64,000 nt of DNA from Begonia masoniana (Eukaryota > Streptophyta > Magnoliopsida > Cucurbitales > Begoniaceae), in contig CM039502.1 in assembly GCA_022432975.1 (NCBI GenBank), positions 27,574,996-27,638,995 of the forward strand, read 5' to 3'. The notes below the pieces were generated by a model, which saw nothing but the letters and a program-made list of their open reading frames with translations, made no database searches and was not told where the DNA came from. Of this stretch, positions 12,001 to 27,053 are shown in pieces (positions within the stretch are counted from its first letter, which is position 1; every line of letters starts with the position of its first letter). Position numbers and translations under genes: made by a program.

Positions 12001-12660
12001 GTAAGACCCTCCGGCCCAAATCCAACCTGGGATTCGCGGAGTTTTAACCCAGCACGTCATCCTCCGACCCAAGTCCAACCCGGGATTCGCAGAGCACTGG
12101 ATGGTCCACTCATGAACTTCTCCCCCTGGAAATGGAGTTTTTGCCTTCCTCACCACTCGAACTCAGGACCTCTAGGCTATAATCCATGGGCTACAAGTGG
12201 TGGTACCACTTGTAGCCCATGGATTATAGCATGGAGATCTTGGGTTCGAGTGTCTTTTTTGTAAGACCCTCCAGCCCAAGTCCAACTAGGGATTCGTAGA
12301 GCACTGGGTGGTCCACTCATGAACTTCTCCCCTGTGGAAATGGAGTTTTTGTCTTCCCCACCATTCGAACCCAGGACCTCCAGGCTATAATCCATGGGCT
12401 ACAAGTGGTGGTACAACTTGAGCTAGTAGCCCAAGTGGTACCACCACTTGTAGCCCATGGAATATATCCTGAAAGTCCTAGGTTCGAGTGGTGGAGAAGA
12501 TATGAAATTCTCTGCTCCAGGAGGGAAAAGTTCTGTGAGTGCAGCTCGCGGATTCCACCTAGTGTGGTGGGCCGGGCTGGTGGCTCGCGGATTCCACCTA
12601 GTGTGGTGTGCCGGGTCATGCAGGGCCAGTCGAAAGGGGCTGGACTACCACAAAAGGTGT
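12001..12660. repeat. Duplicated head-to-head tRNA-related (SINE-like) repeats
   Basis: Two direct units start GTAAGACCCTCC at 12000 and 12261 (period 261 bp). Each contains an inverted dimer. At 12186-12224 the arms CCATGGGCTACAAGTGGT and ACCACTTGTAGCCCATGG face each other, and the inverted similarity extends about 48 bp each way. In the second unit the arms are separated by about 20 bp. TAGCCCAAGTGGT (12425-12437) resembles a pol III box A, and AGGTTCGAGTGG (12480-12491) a box B, at tRNA-like spacing. A short tandem of a 36 bp unit (CTCGCGGATTCCACC) follows at 12544-12610. SINE identity is an inference from the boxes. Confidence 0.55.
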
Positions 12661-15869
<3,209 letters not shown>

Positions 15870-17350
15870 CTGCTAGTGTGTTCGATTAGTCAGTAAGACT
15901 GTGGCCTTCATTTGCGTAGGTGTTTCTATCCTGCAATGCATTTATATAGCATGGTTTTCAAAACCTATTTTGGAGGATATAGACCTATGAAATTGACGGG
16001 GCTTGGTTACCAGGACGTCAGCTTTTACATAAGTGTACATAAGGTTTACATGTTTATTTTATGAGTGCATAGTATTTCTTTATGATTTGATGAGCGGATT
16101 GTCTGATTGGGCTAGTCAAGCCTTTCTGGTATCGGTCTCCAGTTGTATTGGGTTGCACTGACAGAACAACTAAAATAATTGGAGTCAGATCATGTATACC
16201 TTCAGCTGAGTGAAGGTTGTTTGTTTTTACGTAATGAAAATGGGTAATTGGGTGGTGATAATATGCTCATTGGGTTTCGAATCACTAAACCCGGTGAAGG
16301 TGTTTCTAATGTTACGATTTTGTGGGTGATGTCATTGCTTAGTCTTCGGATCATCAGCCACTCTTTTTGTTATGATTAAGTGGTATCGTCGCTGAGTTTG
16401 CTCGTCGACCACTATTTGATTCACAGGTTGTGTCGTAGATGAGCTTGCTCACTCGCTACCAGGGTGACGTGGCTGGATCTTTGGATTGCCATCACTTTTC
16501 TTCTCTCACTGACTCATGAAGTGCTGCTGGGTCTTCGGATCCCCACCTAATAATGTTGTAGTCTCTTTATTGGGTTCCTGTGTTGATTTAGGATTCACCT
16601 GCTTTCTTGTTAGCATGTTGATATGGAAGTTTATGTCGGGTTTGTTATGTGTTCTGACAGTGTCCATATTTTTGTCAGTCTTGGTATATGATGCCTTGTT
16701 CTGGTGTCTATTCCTGATAGCATGTGTCGACTAGTCGGTAAGGCTGTGATCATTATTGAGGTAAGGGTTTCAATATTGTTTTGCATTTGTATTGCATAGT
16801 TTTCAAAACCATATTTTCGTGAAGTGACACCTATGAAAAATTCTAACAGAGAATGGCGCCAGTACATAAGTTTTTTTGTATATGTATGTATGCTTACACG
16901 TTTATTTTATAAGTACATGATATTTTATTTTGAGTTATTATACATGTACGCCCGATGGGCTGATTGTTTGATTGGGTTGGTCGAGCGTTTCTGGTATTGG
17001 TCTCCAGTTGTTTTGTGATGCATCGGCCGAGAAACCAAAAGAACTGGAGTAGTCATATACACCTTCTGCTGCGTGGAGGTTGTTTGTTTACAAGTGACAA
17101 AAATGGGTAATATGGCAGTGATGATGTGCTCCTTAGGTTTTGAATCCTTAAACTTGGCAATGATGTATTTGTTGTTACGTTTTTATGAGTAGTGTCAACA
17201 CTGACTTGTTTGCTGGCCACTCTTTTGATTGATGGGTGGTGTCGTTGATGACTGTTTCGCCGGCCACCTAGGGGACGCTACTAGATATTCAGATCGCCAT
17301 AACTTTTCCCTCTTTCTGACTCATGAGTTCTTGGTGGATCTTCGGATCTC
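15870..17350. repeat. Imperfect tandem duplication, unit about 850 bp
   Basis: The order of landmarks at 15885-16510 is repeated at 16728-17345. The landmarks are a TAGTC(A/G)GTAAG(A/G)CTGTG start, a GCATAGTTTTCAAAACC block, a TTACATGTTTATTTTAT block, a TTTCTGGTAT(C/T)GGTCTCCAG block, and CTTCGGATC motifs near the end. Divergence is substantial, so the duplication is old. No coding sense in either copy. Confidence 0.7.
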
Positions 17351-18805
17351 CATCTTTTTAGCCCTTAGGTTGCTGTTGAAACTATCGCATGGTTTTTAAA
17401 GCAAATGATAAAATTAGTTTTCACATACATTTAAGTATAATATAGAGTTCCCTATTAAGTTAGTCGCTCACCTCAAAGATCCCCTACATTTCCCAGGTTA
17501 GGATCGTATAGGCGGTTGTTAAAGTTTCTTGTTGAGGAGTGGTTTTGCGCTTAGTTCTTCTCTTTATTTTCTCGATTGTTATTCTTTGTTCTGTTGAGAA
17601 AATTTGATTTATTTATTTTCCTTACCCCTTGTCTATATAAAGTTTGATGTTTGGTATTTTATTTCCTTTATAGTACTTATTGAATTCATTTAAGTTTTGC
17701 ATTATTTTATTTTTATGTGATAGCTATGTGGATTTGGGTCCATTCTTTGTGGGTCTAGACTCAATTTATATTAAAGTTTTCACTGTAAATGTAGACTTGG
17801 GCTTGGTGGTCAGGTCCTCGCCGAGGATCGGGTCATTTTCTGTCTAGGCCCACCTTCAGGTCATGACATGTTTGGTAGTGGTAATGTTGTTGGAAGATTT
17901 AATGTGAAATATGGACTATTTTTATGTTACTATGCACGTTGATTTGTATTACGCTTCATTCATTATAAGTATATACACGAGCATGTCACATATCATGAAT
18001 CATGTTTTGAAAAAGAAAAGAAAATATTTTTATGCATATGTTTTATTAAGAAAGACGGAAACAAATATAAAGTATGTAATAAGTTGTTGTTGACGGAGTT
18101 GAGTCAAACTCTCTCGAGAGGTGGACCAAATGATGTTTGCTCCCCCCGGAGCTGGAGTTAATTTATCTTGAGAGGTGGACCAAATTTTGTTTACTCCATC
18201 TTGATGGTTGCCCGAATAATGAGATAGTCAAACAAAAACGAAAAAACTCAAAATTTCATGTTTTATAAAAAAACATATGGCACGATGCATCATATTTATG
18301 TTTATGTTATATTATATATTTCTTATTAAGCATTAGGCTCATGGATCCTGTGATGTAGGTGACGATTAGAATGAAGATATACATACGAGTTGATTTAGAT
18401 AATGCAAACATCGAGGAGGTGTTTCACTGGATGCATTCTTGGTTCTTTTCGGTTGTATGGATGAGTGCCATAGGGGCATTAGAGGTTTATCAAGTAATGG
18501 GTGAGATGTAGAACTTTGGGTGTTCAACTAAACTTTTATATATGGATGTTTTGCTAACGTATAATGGATAAAGAGTGATAGGGACGTTGAAAATTTGATT
18601 TAAAATATTGATTATTTATGTTAAGTAAATGTTAGTTTGGTATGGATTAAAGTTTTCGTTGTGTTTAAAGTATTTCAATGTGTATTCTAAAGTAAAAGAT
18701 GAACAAAATATTTAAAGTTGTATTAATAGTTTTGTTACTAAGATAAATGACGTGATAACGTTTTATTCATATAAAAAAGATATAAGTACATTACAGGGCG
18801 TTACA
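17351..18805 (+). other. LTR-like sequence ending GGGCGTTACA
   Basis: 17450-17550 has the layout often seen in plant Ty3 LTRs, and the stretch ends GGGCGTTACA at 18805. The minus-strand Tekay-like LTR (21117) ends the same way in its own sense. It also contains the block CATTAGGCTC..GATGTAGGTGA at 18335-18365 shared with the other LTRs of the window. No start or target duplication could be set. Confidence 0.4.
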
Positions 18806-18879
18806 GGTCTTGAGACTGATTTTCATGCATTATACAAAAAAAGATCTACAACGTCGGGGGCGTGCGTGACAAACAAGTA

Positions 18880-20230
18880 TTAGTGCCCTGGAGTAACAAT
18901 TTGAAGGAAGATTCCACTTAGGAGCCCATGGTAGAAATGAAGACCAGATTTCCATAATTTGACCTTGAGGACAAGGTCCCATTCAGAGGTAGAAGTAATC
19001 ATGCATTCAAAAAATATATAGCAAGAGCAAGGGTCTAAGGAAATAACGAAAGACGTGGCAGAATTAGTTATTGGTGGAAGTAGTAGCAAGAGAAAGGAAG
19101 ATACTCATTGAACAACATATTCATAATCTGACTAGAACTTCAATAGAAAGTTCAAACACCAAAAGTAAACAAATAGGAGTCTTTAATGATCAAAATTCTA
19201 ATCTCTTGCCATCCATCAAATTGGATGTTCCACGTTTTCATGGGAAAGATCCCCATGGCGTGATTACTAAAGGGAAAGATTTTTTGATTATCATGAGTAA
19301 GATGAAAATCAAAAGCTTAAGATGGCCTCATTTCGCTTGGATGGAGCCGCGTTACAATGGTTTTATAAATGGAGTGGTCACAAATTGGAGAGTATTTTTA
19401 CAGGCTCTAATGCTTCGTTTTGGACCTTCAGAATATAGAGATTTACCAGGTGAATTATTGAAACTAACTCATACAACAACAGTAGTATAATTTAGGAAAC
19501 CAAAAAAGCTGTTTTGGATCAAGTTTACGCCATGCATAAGGCGAGAAGTGCGAGACTTGCAGCCAAGATCTTTAGATCATGCTATAAGCTTAGCCAAATT
19601 AATGGAGGATAAGCTGAGTAATCAAGGAAATAAGAATCATAATTTCAAAAATGCTTACCAACAACCATTGAAATGGAGTACACCAACACAAACTCTACTG
19701 CCAACTCCAAAACCGGTACAATCCACTACTTTAGATAGTGTAATCTTCCAATGTCCATGTCAAAACACTTACACCTATCGAAATGATGAAAACTAGGGAA
19801 TACGGATTATGTTAAAATTGCAATGAGAAGTTTACAAAGAATCATAAATGTAAATCTAACTTCTTTTGCAGCAAGCATTCATGCTAACAAGAATATCCTC
19901 GCACAATGAACTTTGTACGCAATATTGCACAGGTTTAAATATTGGTGGATGGAGGATCTACACATAACTTCATAAAAGATGGTCTTGTACAAAACTTGAA
20001 TTACGCATTCAACGTTCAAAACATTCCTAGTTGGAAACAGAGAAGAGCTGGCGTGCACTGGGTTATGTCCTCGATTGGTCAAAATCAGAAATTACGAATT
20101 GATTTCTAAGTATCACCCATAGAGGGGCTGAGTTAGTGCTTGGTGTGCAATGGTTGGAACTCCTTGGACATGTGATTCAAGTGGATCAACGATTTAGTCA
20201 CTTTGAAAGGTGAAGGACAAATTACCAACA
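18880..20230 (+). pseudogene. Ty3 gag and protease remnant
   Basis: 19071-19490 is an open stretch of 139 codons that reads as the gag core: IKLDVPRFHGKDPHGVI, then HFAWMEPRYNGFINGV, then FGPSEYRDLPGELLKLTH. The frame shifts near 19490. 19540-19800 carries the gag C-terminus (PRSLDHAISLAKLMEDK) and a degraded Cys-rich knuckle. 19935-20160 retains protease sense (VDGGSTHNFIKDGL in broken form, then GAELVLGVQWLELLGHV). The linker and protease style resemble Reina/CRM-type elements. Nothing continues beyond 20230 in this strand. Confidence 0.7.
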
Positions 20231-20319
20231 ACAATGCAGTTGCACCAGCTTAAAAGAATGCAGGATGCAGAAGGAATTAATTGATAAGTATCAAGCGGGA
20301 TTTCAAATAGCAGACGACT

Positions 20320-21116
20320 TACCTCTTGTAAGAATTATTTCTTGTACCACTGGCGTGGAGCTTGTTTGAGGCCATACAAGCTCTTCTTCAGCTTGCACAC
20401 AAGTTGTTCTTTCCCTTTGACTTTGAATCCCTCGAGCTGCTCCATGTAAATTTCTTCCTCCAAGTCACCATGAAGAAACGCAGTTTTCACATCAAGTTGC
20501 TCGATCTCCAATTTTAAGCGTGCCGCTAAACCAAGAGCAACTCGAATCGAGGACATCTTCACAACCGGTGAGAATATTTCTTCAAAGTCGATTCCTTTCT
20601 TCTGACCGTACCCCTTCACAACTAACCAAGCCTTGTACCTTGGTTGTGAGCTTGTATTTTCGGTCTTCAACTTGTAGAGCCATCTGTTCTTGAGAGCTTT
20701 CTTTCCTTGGGGTAACTTCACCAAGTCATAAGTGTTGTTCTCATGAAGAGACTGCATCTCCTCTTCCATGGCTTTCAACTACAATTTCTTCTCATCAACA
20801 GAAATGGCCTCTTGGTAAGTTTCTGGCTCTCTGCTATCTGTGAGCATTACTCATCTGAAGTGTATCTCGTCGAAGGACGTCGCTCTCTAGTGGATCTTCT
20901 CAACAGAGGTTCTTCTGGCAACTTTTGAACCTCTTCTTCGACTTGCTCAATCGATTCAACGTTATCAGTTGTGGGGACTTCGCCATTTGCGGGACTGGTA
21001 TCATGTTCTGGTTCTGCTCCCCTTTGATCGAATGCCTTGCAGATGTAGAAATCCGATCCAAATCGATCAGATCATCACTGCACCTCTCTACCATTTCTGC
21101 CTTATTGATGTCTTTG
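20320..21116 (-). pseudogene. Ty1/copia reverse transcriptase, N-terminal part
   Basis: Minus strand 20778-20335 is an open 147-codon segment typical of copia RT (RVT_2): MKAMEEEMQSLHENNTYDLV, then the GYGQKKGIDFEEIFSPVVK, DVKTAFLHGDLEEEIYM and YGLKQAPRQWYK motifs. The stretch up to 21115 is the integrase-RT linker (EPETYQEA type) with a stop near 20780. The frame is cut at its 5' side by the Tekay-like LTR at 21117 and at its 3' side near 20330. The missing upstream half was not found in the window. Confidence 0.85.
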
Positions 21117-21401
21117 TGTAACGCCCCGAATTTTTTTTGTAAATCCAGTTCGCTACTTATATTACATTGAACAGAACTAAGACGTTATGGGAAAATTTTT
21201 TTGAAACTTCACTCAACGGTCAAAATTCGACATTATTTAAAAATATCAAAACTTGCAGCGGAAAATCATTTGTATAAAACAGGGTTAAAACAAAACACTA
21301 AAACAATACTTATATAACAATTAAAATAATAGAGACAATTGGCCAAAAGAAACGAGAGCATAAATGTGTTGAATATTTAAATGTCTTAAATTTGAACACA
21401 T

Positions 21402-21585
21402 CTTCCGCCAAATAGTCTCAGCGGTAAAAGCAGAAACAGAAGACATCTTCCGCTAAATAGTCTCAGCGGTAGAAGCAGAAACAGAAGACATCTTTCTCTA
21501 AATAGTCTCAGCGGTAGAAGCAAAAACAGAAGACATATTCCGCTAAATAGTCTGAGCGGTAGAAGCAGAAACAGAAAACATCTTC
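21402..21585. repeat. 45-bp tandem repeat in the LTR, about 4 copies
   Basis: Units read ACATCTTCCGCTAAATAG, then TCTCAGCGGTAGAAGC, then AGAAACAGAAG, with a few substitutions. CCGCT and AGCGG form a small inverted pair in each unit. Confidence 0.9.
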
Positions 21586-22147
21586 TGATTTTGAACATCC
21601 ACCGAACACATCTGCCGAACAACAACATCTACCGATTGGCATCTGCTGATCGACAACATCTACCGAACGACAACATCTGCCTACTAAAAGAACTTGTAAA
21701 TTTTAACAGCAACCATTCAAAACAACTTAAGACTATAACTTTCTAAAAATCCAGAATAACAAACTACTATTAAAACCAATCATGCTTTCATAATCAGGAT
21801 AATCCCAAAGATGTTAAAAAATTAAAACTACTGTTGTTATTAAAATCCTAAGCCCACTTCAACAAAACATTTGTCCACTAAGACTTCACATACTGACATT
21901 AGTTAAACTGCCTCATCAGTGCACCAAACCGTGACATAGATGTGCTCCATCAACTTCGCCTATCCTTCTGTAAACTCAGAGAAATCACCTGTTGAAACCT
22001 CAGCACCTACATCACAAAACTCATCTATTAGCCTAATGCTAAATAAGTGGAGCATAATGAAATGAAATGCTGAATCATAAAACCTATTCATGCAGTTTCT
22101 ACTTTTACAACTCAGTTATATGTGTTCTCTTGATCCTTTTATACAAT

Positions 22148-22432
22148 GGGAAGTGGATCAATTTTCCCAAATTCTACATCCTCTACTCGATTAAGGGGCG
22201 GATTAGTTCCCTTAATAGCTGATCTGATCCCTCTGATTCGATGGGAAGTTGATCAATTTTTCCAAAGTCTACATCCTCTACTCGATTAAGGGGCGAATTA
22301 GTTTCCTTAATAGCTGATCTGATCCCTCTGATTTGATGGGAAGTGGATCAATTTTTCCAAAGTCTACATCCTCTACTCAATTAAGGAGCAGATTTGTTCC
22401 CTTAATAGGTGATCTGATTCATTTTGTTCATG
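22148..22432. repeat. 95-bp tandem repeat in the LTR, 3 copies
   Basis: Units begin GGGAAGTGGATCAATTTT at 22148, 22243 and 22338, and contain CTACATCCTCTACTC and CCCTTAATAGCTGATCTGA. Confidence 0.9.
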
Positions 22433-23094
22433 CCTTACATGCTGTCATATATGTAAATCATTTTCGGATTCTTTCAAAAACATGATACATGTCATACTGA
22501 AAACATACAAAACACACATAAACCTTACTGTTTTGTGATGTAGACCCGAAGGCACATACATACTCTACTTACTTGACTTCCTGGAGAATGTTTGGTTGCA
22601 AGCTACTTCGGGAGTTTGCTCGGACCTAAAGCCATAGACAGAATATTAATTAGATCTTCAATAAATCTCATTCTCAACTATCTAGGAGTCTAAGGAAACT
22701 AGTTGGGAGCTCTGTTCTTCGTGCATTCTCGATTCGCTACAAACCTAAACTCACTCACACTTACAGCATTCCAAATACGCATCTACAATCCCCCTTTATT
22801 ATCTATAATCACTAAAACAGCAAGAAATCAAAGTAAAACTTACCTAGGAAAAATCAGAGGGGAAATCGCCAAGGGGAAACTGTTGAGCTATAGCTGAATG
22901 CCGAAACAGGAATAAAAAAATGAAAACAGTGGCGGCTAAACCTTAACTAAATCTTCCTTTTATATCACAAGCTTTACAAATTACACATATGCCCTTAGCT
23001 AACCAACTTTAACCTATTTAAGCAACTAATCAAAATCACTTAATTCCATAAAATAAAAGCCACGTACCGGTTGCTACAATCTACCCTCCTTAAA

Positions 23095-26000
23095 AGAATT
23101 TTGTCCTCAAAATTCAATGCTTAAACAACTCAGGATAACGGCACAACATGTCCTGCTGTCATTCCCAAGTTGCCTCCTCTACATTCTGGTTATGCCATAA
23201 CACCTTCACTAGCTGGACTTCATTATTACGTAGCACTTTTGTTGCATAGTCTAGAATTTCCATTGGCTTCTCCTCATAGGTAAGAGTAGGATGAATCTCA
23301 ATGTTCTGCTGTTCCACAACCTGAGTTGGATTCTGCATACATTTCTTCAGCATAGAAACATGGAACACATTGTGAATTCCCTCCATAGAGATTGGTAATG
23401 TAATTGATAAGCTGTCTTCCCAATCCTCTTCAAGAATGAGAAATGTCCGATGTATCTGGGATTCAACTTACCTCTCTTCCCAAACCTTACAACTCCTTTG
23501 AACGGTGAAACTTTAAGAAACACTTCATCACCAACTTCAAACTCTAAATCTCTACGTCTTCTATCGGCATAGCTTTTCTGCCGGCTTTGAGCTGACAAGA
23601 TCCGCTGTCGGATAAGAGCAATCTTCTCCACTGCCTGTTGCACAATGTCAGGACCAATCAATCATGCTTCTCCAACTTCATCCAGTACAATGGAGATCTG
23701 CACCTTCGTCCATACAATGCCTCGTATAGTGTCATGCCTATTGTTTCTTGAAAACTGTTGTTATAAGAGAACTCCACCAATGATAAATATTTACTCCAAG
23801 AACCCTGAAATTCTAATACACATGCACGAAGCATATCCTCCAATGTTTGAATAGTCCTCTCGGATTGTCCATCTGTTTGAGGGTGAAAAGATGTACTAAA
23901 GTTGACCTGCGTACCCATAGCCTTATGTAAACTCTTCTAAAAATTAGATGTAAATCAAGAATCTCTGTCTGAAACTATAGTGATCGGAACTCCATGCAGT
24001 CGCACAATCTCATGCACATACAATTCAGCGAGCTGATCCATCGAGTAAGTCATCTTTATTGGTAGGAAGTGGGCAGATTTGGTTAGACGATCTACTATCA
24101 CCCAAATTGCATCATGTCCCCTTGCTGTTCTAGGCAATCCCACAACAAAGTCCATCGTTATTTGTTCCCATTTCCATTCTGGAACTGGTAAGGGTTGCAA
24201 TGTTCCTGCAGGTCTCTGATGTTCAGCTTTAATCTGTTGGCAAATCAAACACGATCCAATGTACTCCGCCACACTTCTTTTCATATTTGGCCACCAATAA
24301 TGTTGTTTAAGGTCTCTGTACATTTTTGTACTTCCAGGATGAACAGATAATCTAGAAGAATGTGCCTCTGAAAGGATCTCTTTCCGAAGTTCATCCATAG
24401 CCGGAACAAACCATCTATTCAGAAACTTGAGAATTCCATCAACAGAATTGTTAAAATCTAATTTATCAGAAGAATCCATGCTTAACTTGTACTTATTGCA
24501 TTCAGCATCATTCACCTGAACTTCCTTTATTCTCTCCAAAATAGTAGGCTTCAAGGATATGGCAGAAAGCATGGCTGACACGCTGGACACAGCTTCCAGG
24601 TTAAATCTTTGGAATTCTGTCTCTAAGACTGACGGTATGTCAAGAATCAATGCCGAGACTGATGTTGTCACTCTACTCAATGCATCAGCCACTCATTCGC
24701 CTTGCCGGGGTGGTATCTGATCTCAAAATCATAGTCCTTGACAAACTCCAACCACCGACGTTGCCTCATGTTTAGCACTTTCTGTGTGAAAATATATTTA
24801 AGACTTTTATGATCTGAGAATATTTCACAAGATTGTCCATATAAGCCTCCAAATCTTCAACGCAAAAAACTACCGCAGCTAATTTCAAATCATGTGTAGG
24901 ATAATTCTTCTCATTTGTTTTCAGTTGTCTAGAAGCATAAGCTATTACCTTTCCATCTTGCATCAACATACTACCGAGGCCAACTTTGGAAGCATCACAA
25001 TAAATGCTAAACTTTCCATTATCAACAGGGAGTGTTAATATTGGGGCATTGGTCAGTCTCTGTTTCAAAGTCTGAAAACTTGACTCACATTCCACAGTCC
25101 ATACATACCTCGTGTTTTTCCTTGTTAACCGAGTGAGGGGTATAGCAATCTTCGAGAATCCCTCAATGAATTTCCTATAGTATCCTACTAATCCAAGGAA
25201 ACTCCGAATATCCATAGCGTTCTTCGGTTGGGGCCACTCCTTAACTGCTTGAACCTTGGCTTGATCGACAGATATTCCATCCCCCGAGATCACGTGACCA
25301 AGAAAGTGAACTCTGTCCAACCAAAACTCACACTTGGAGAACTTGGCATAAAGTTGATTCTGCCTTAATACTCCTAACACTAAGTTCAAATGCCTTGCAT
25401 GCTCATCCTTAGTACGTGAATAGATTAAAATATTATCAATAAACACTATGACAAACTTATCTAAATACTCATGAAACACTCTATTCATGAGATCCATGAA
25501 AGCTGCTGGTGCGTTTGTTAATCCAAAAGACATAACTAAAAACTCATAATGTTCATACCTTGTGTGTAAGGCTGTCTTAGGGATATCTTCATCTTTGACT
25601 TTCAATTGGTAATAGCCGGACCTAAGGTCAATCTTAGAGAAGACTCGCGCACCATTAAGTTGGTCGAATAGATTATCAATCCTTGGTAATGGATACCTGT
25701 TCTTGATAGTTAATTTGTTCAATTCCAGATAATCAACACACATACTCAATGATTCATCCTTCTTCTTAACAAAAAGAACAGGTGCACCCCACGGTGAAAA
25801 ACTCGGGCGTATGAATCCTTTTTCCAACAGTTCCTCCAACTGTTTCTTTAACTCCCTAAGCTCTGTTGGTGCTAATCTGTAAGGATTATTAGATACAAGC
25901 TCTGATTTCTCTATCTGGCGGCAAGCCATGGAGGTCATCTAGGAATACTTCTGGGAAGTCTTGGACAACTAAGAAATTTTGAGGTCTCAATTTTCCTACA

Positions 26001-26294
26001 ACCTGTGTGTCTATAGCACTGGCCAAAAAGCATAAATACTCCCTGCATGGAGAAGGTCTAGCATCGATAGGGGCAATAACAGACATTTCTTTACACTTCT
26101 TCAAAGCTTGGAAGGTATGTTTCAAACCACCAGGGAGGTTGAAAACTAACAATTCCAGTCCTACAATCGATTGTGGCATAATGCTTAAACAACCAGTCCA
26201 TTCTTAGGATTACATCAAATCTCATTATCTCCATGATAATGAGATCAGCGAGTAGATTCACGCTTCCCACTGATACCACACTATTAAGCATCAC
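23095..26294 (-). pseudogene. Pol (protease end, RT, RNase H, integrase) of the minus-strand Tekay-like element
   Basis: 26294-25938 is the protease-RT linker ([32 protein letters not shown]). 25938-24772 is a 388-codon open stretch with RT ([42 protein letters not shown]) and the start of RNase H ([15 protein letters not shown]). The catalytic box reads F-I-D-N instead of F-I-D-D (codon 25432-25434). 24692-23955 is integrase with the H..H..C..C finger ([29 protein letters not shown]) and the first DDE Asp (MDFVVGLP). Stops follow at S-R-D-S-* and F-*, then QTDGQSERTIQ. The C-terminal chromodomain-like end (VLRNNEVQLVKVLW..EEATWE) ends at 23159. At least three frameshifts. Confidence 0.9.
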
Positions 26295-26787
26295 TTAGCT
26301 AGAGTGCATGCATTCACCAGAGGGTAACGTAATATTAAACACATGTTCAGTTGGCGTAGGTCGTACATCTAACTTAACAGCAAATGCAGACGCTATGAAA
26401 GAATATATTGCACCGGAATCTACTAAAGTAAAAGCAGGCCTAGAATTGATCAATATATTACCTGACACTACAGCGGGCTGATCATCATCACCCGACTCCA
26501 TCATAGAGAATATCCTCGGCTTCAACTTAGCAGGGCCACTCTTTAAAACTGGACAGTCCCTGTTAACATGACCAACCTTATTACAGTTGTAGCACCAAAT
26601 GACTCTGGGCTTAGGGCAATCCTTGAACGTATGTCCAACTTCTTCACAATTGAAACACTTTTCCGATCCCATTTTGCACTCTCCCAGGTGAAATCTCGAG
26701 CATTTCGGGCACTGAGGAAAACTCTTGGTGTCTTGTGCCTTCTTCTCCTTTCCCAGACTGCCTTGACCTTCACTGAGCCTCTTCATC

Positions 26788-27053
26788 TGTAACGACCCCT
26801 ATTCCCAGCAAGATATTGTCCGCTCTGGGGATTGGGCCTGTAGCCCAATATCCTCTCCTCATGGCTTTGTTTGGCAAGGACTTCCCAGTCGGTCACCCAA
26901 CCTGGTACTACTCTCGCCGAAACACTTTTAACTTCGGAGTTCTTATGCGATCCGTTGTCAATTGTACTCCAAAACGTGTCTTATTATATTGGGAGGGTCT
27001 CTTTATATATGTTTCATTTTCACATACTTCCCCAAGCGATGTGGGATTGTGAC
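26788..27053 (-). mobile_element. Cassandra TRIM retrotransposon LTR
   Basis: On the minus strand this LTR starts CGTCACAATCCCACATCG (first T changed to C) and ends GGGGTCGTTACA. It carries a 5S-rRNA-like block, the hallmark of Cassandra, a non-coding terminal-repeat element known across plants. On its 5' side (27054-27120) lies a purine tract AAAAAGGGGGTCG, which would be the PPT plus a little internal sequence. This makes it the 3' LTR of an incomplete copy. It interrupts gag of the minus Tekay-like element. No matching target duplication was found. Confidence 0.8.
26877..26972 (-). other. 5S-rRNA-like internal promoter block in the Cassandra LTR
   Basis: Minus strand reads AGAACTCCGAAGTTAAAAG, then GGCGAGAGTAGTACCAGG, then TTGGGTGACCGACTGGGAAG. 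This covers plant 5S box A, the intermediate element and box C with few changes. It is not a genuine 5S gene: the first and last parts of 5S are missing and it lies inside an LTR. Confidence 0.88.

Larger units (their letters stand above)
21117..23078 (-). repeat. 3' LTR of the minus-strand Tekay-like element
   Basis: 1962 bp, in element sense starting TGTAGCAACCGG and ending GGGGCGTTACA. The first 249 bp (plus coordinates) match the truncated 5' LTR at 28091. It contains two short tandem repeats and the conserved LTR block CACCTACATC..TAGCCTAATGCT at 22007-22045. Confidence 0.85.

Noticed and set aside
12425..12495. tRNA gene
   Set aside because: Box A and B-like words are present but no cloverleaf with matching acceptor arms could be formed; a tRNA-derived SINE head is the better reading.
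26877..26972. Genuine 5S rRNA gene
   Set aside because: Only the promoter core is similar, the ends of 5S are absent, and the block lies within an LTR with Cassandra ends.
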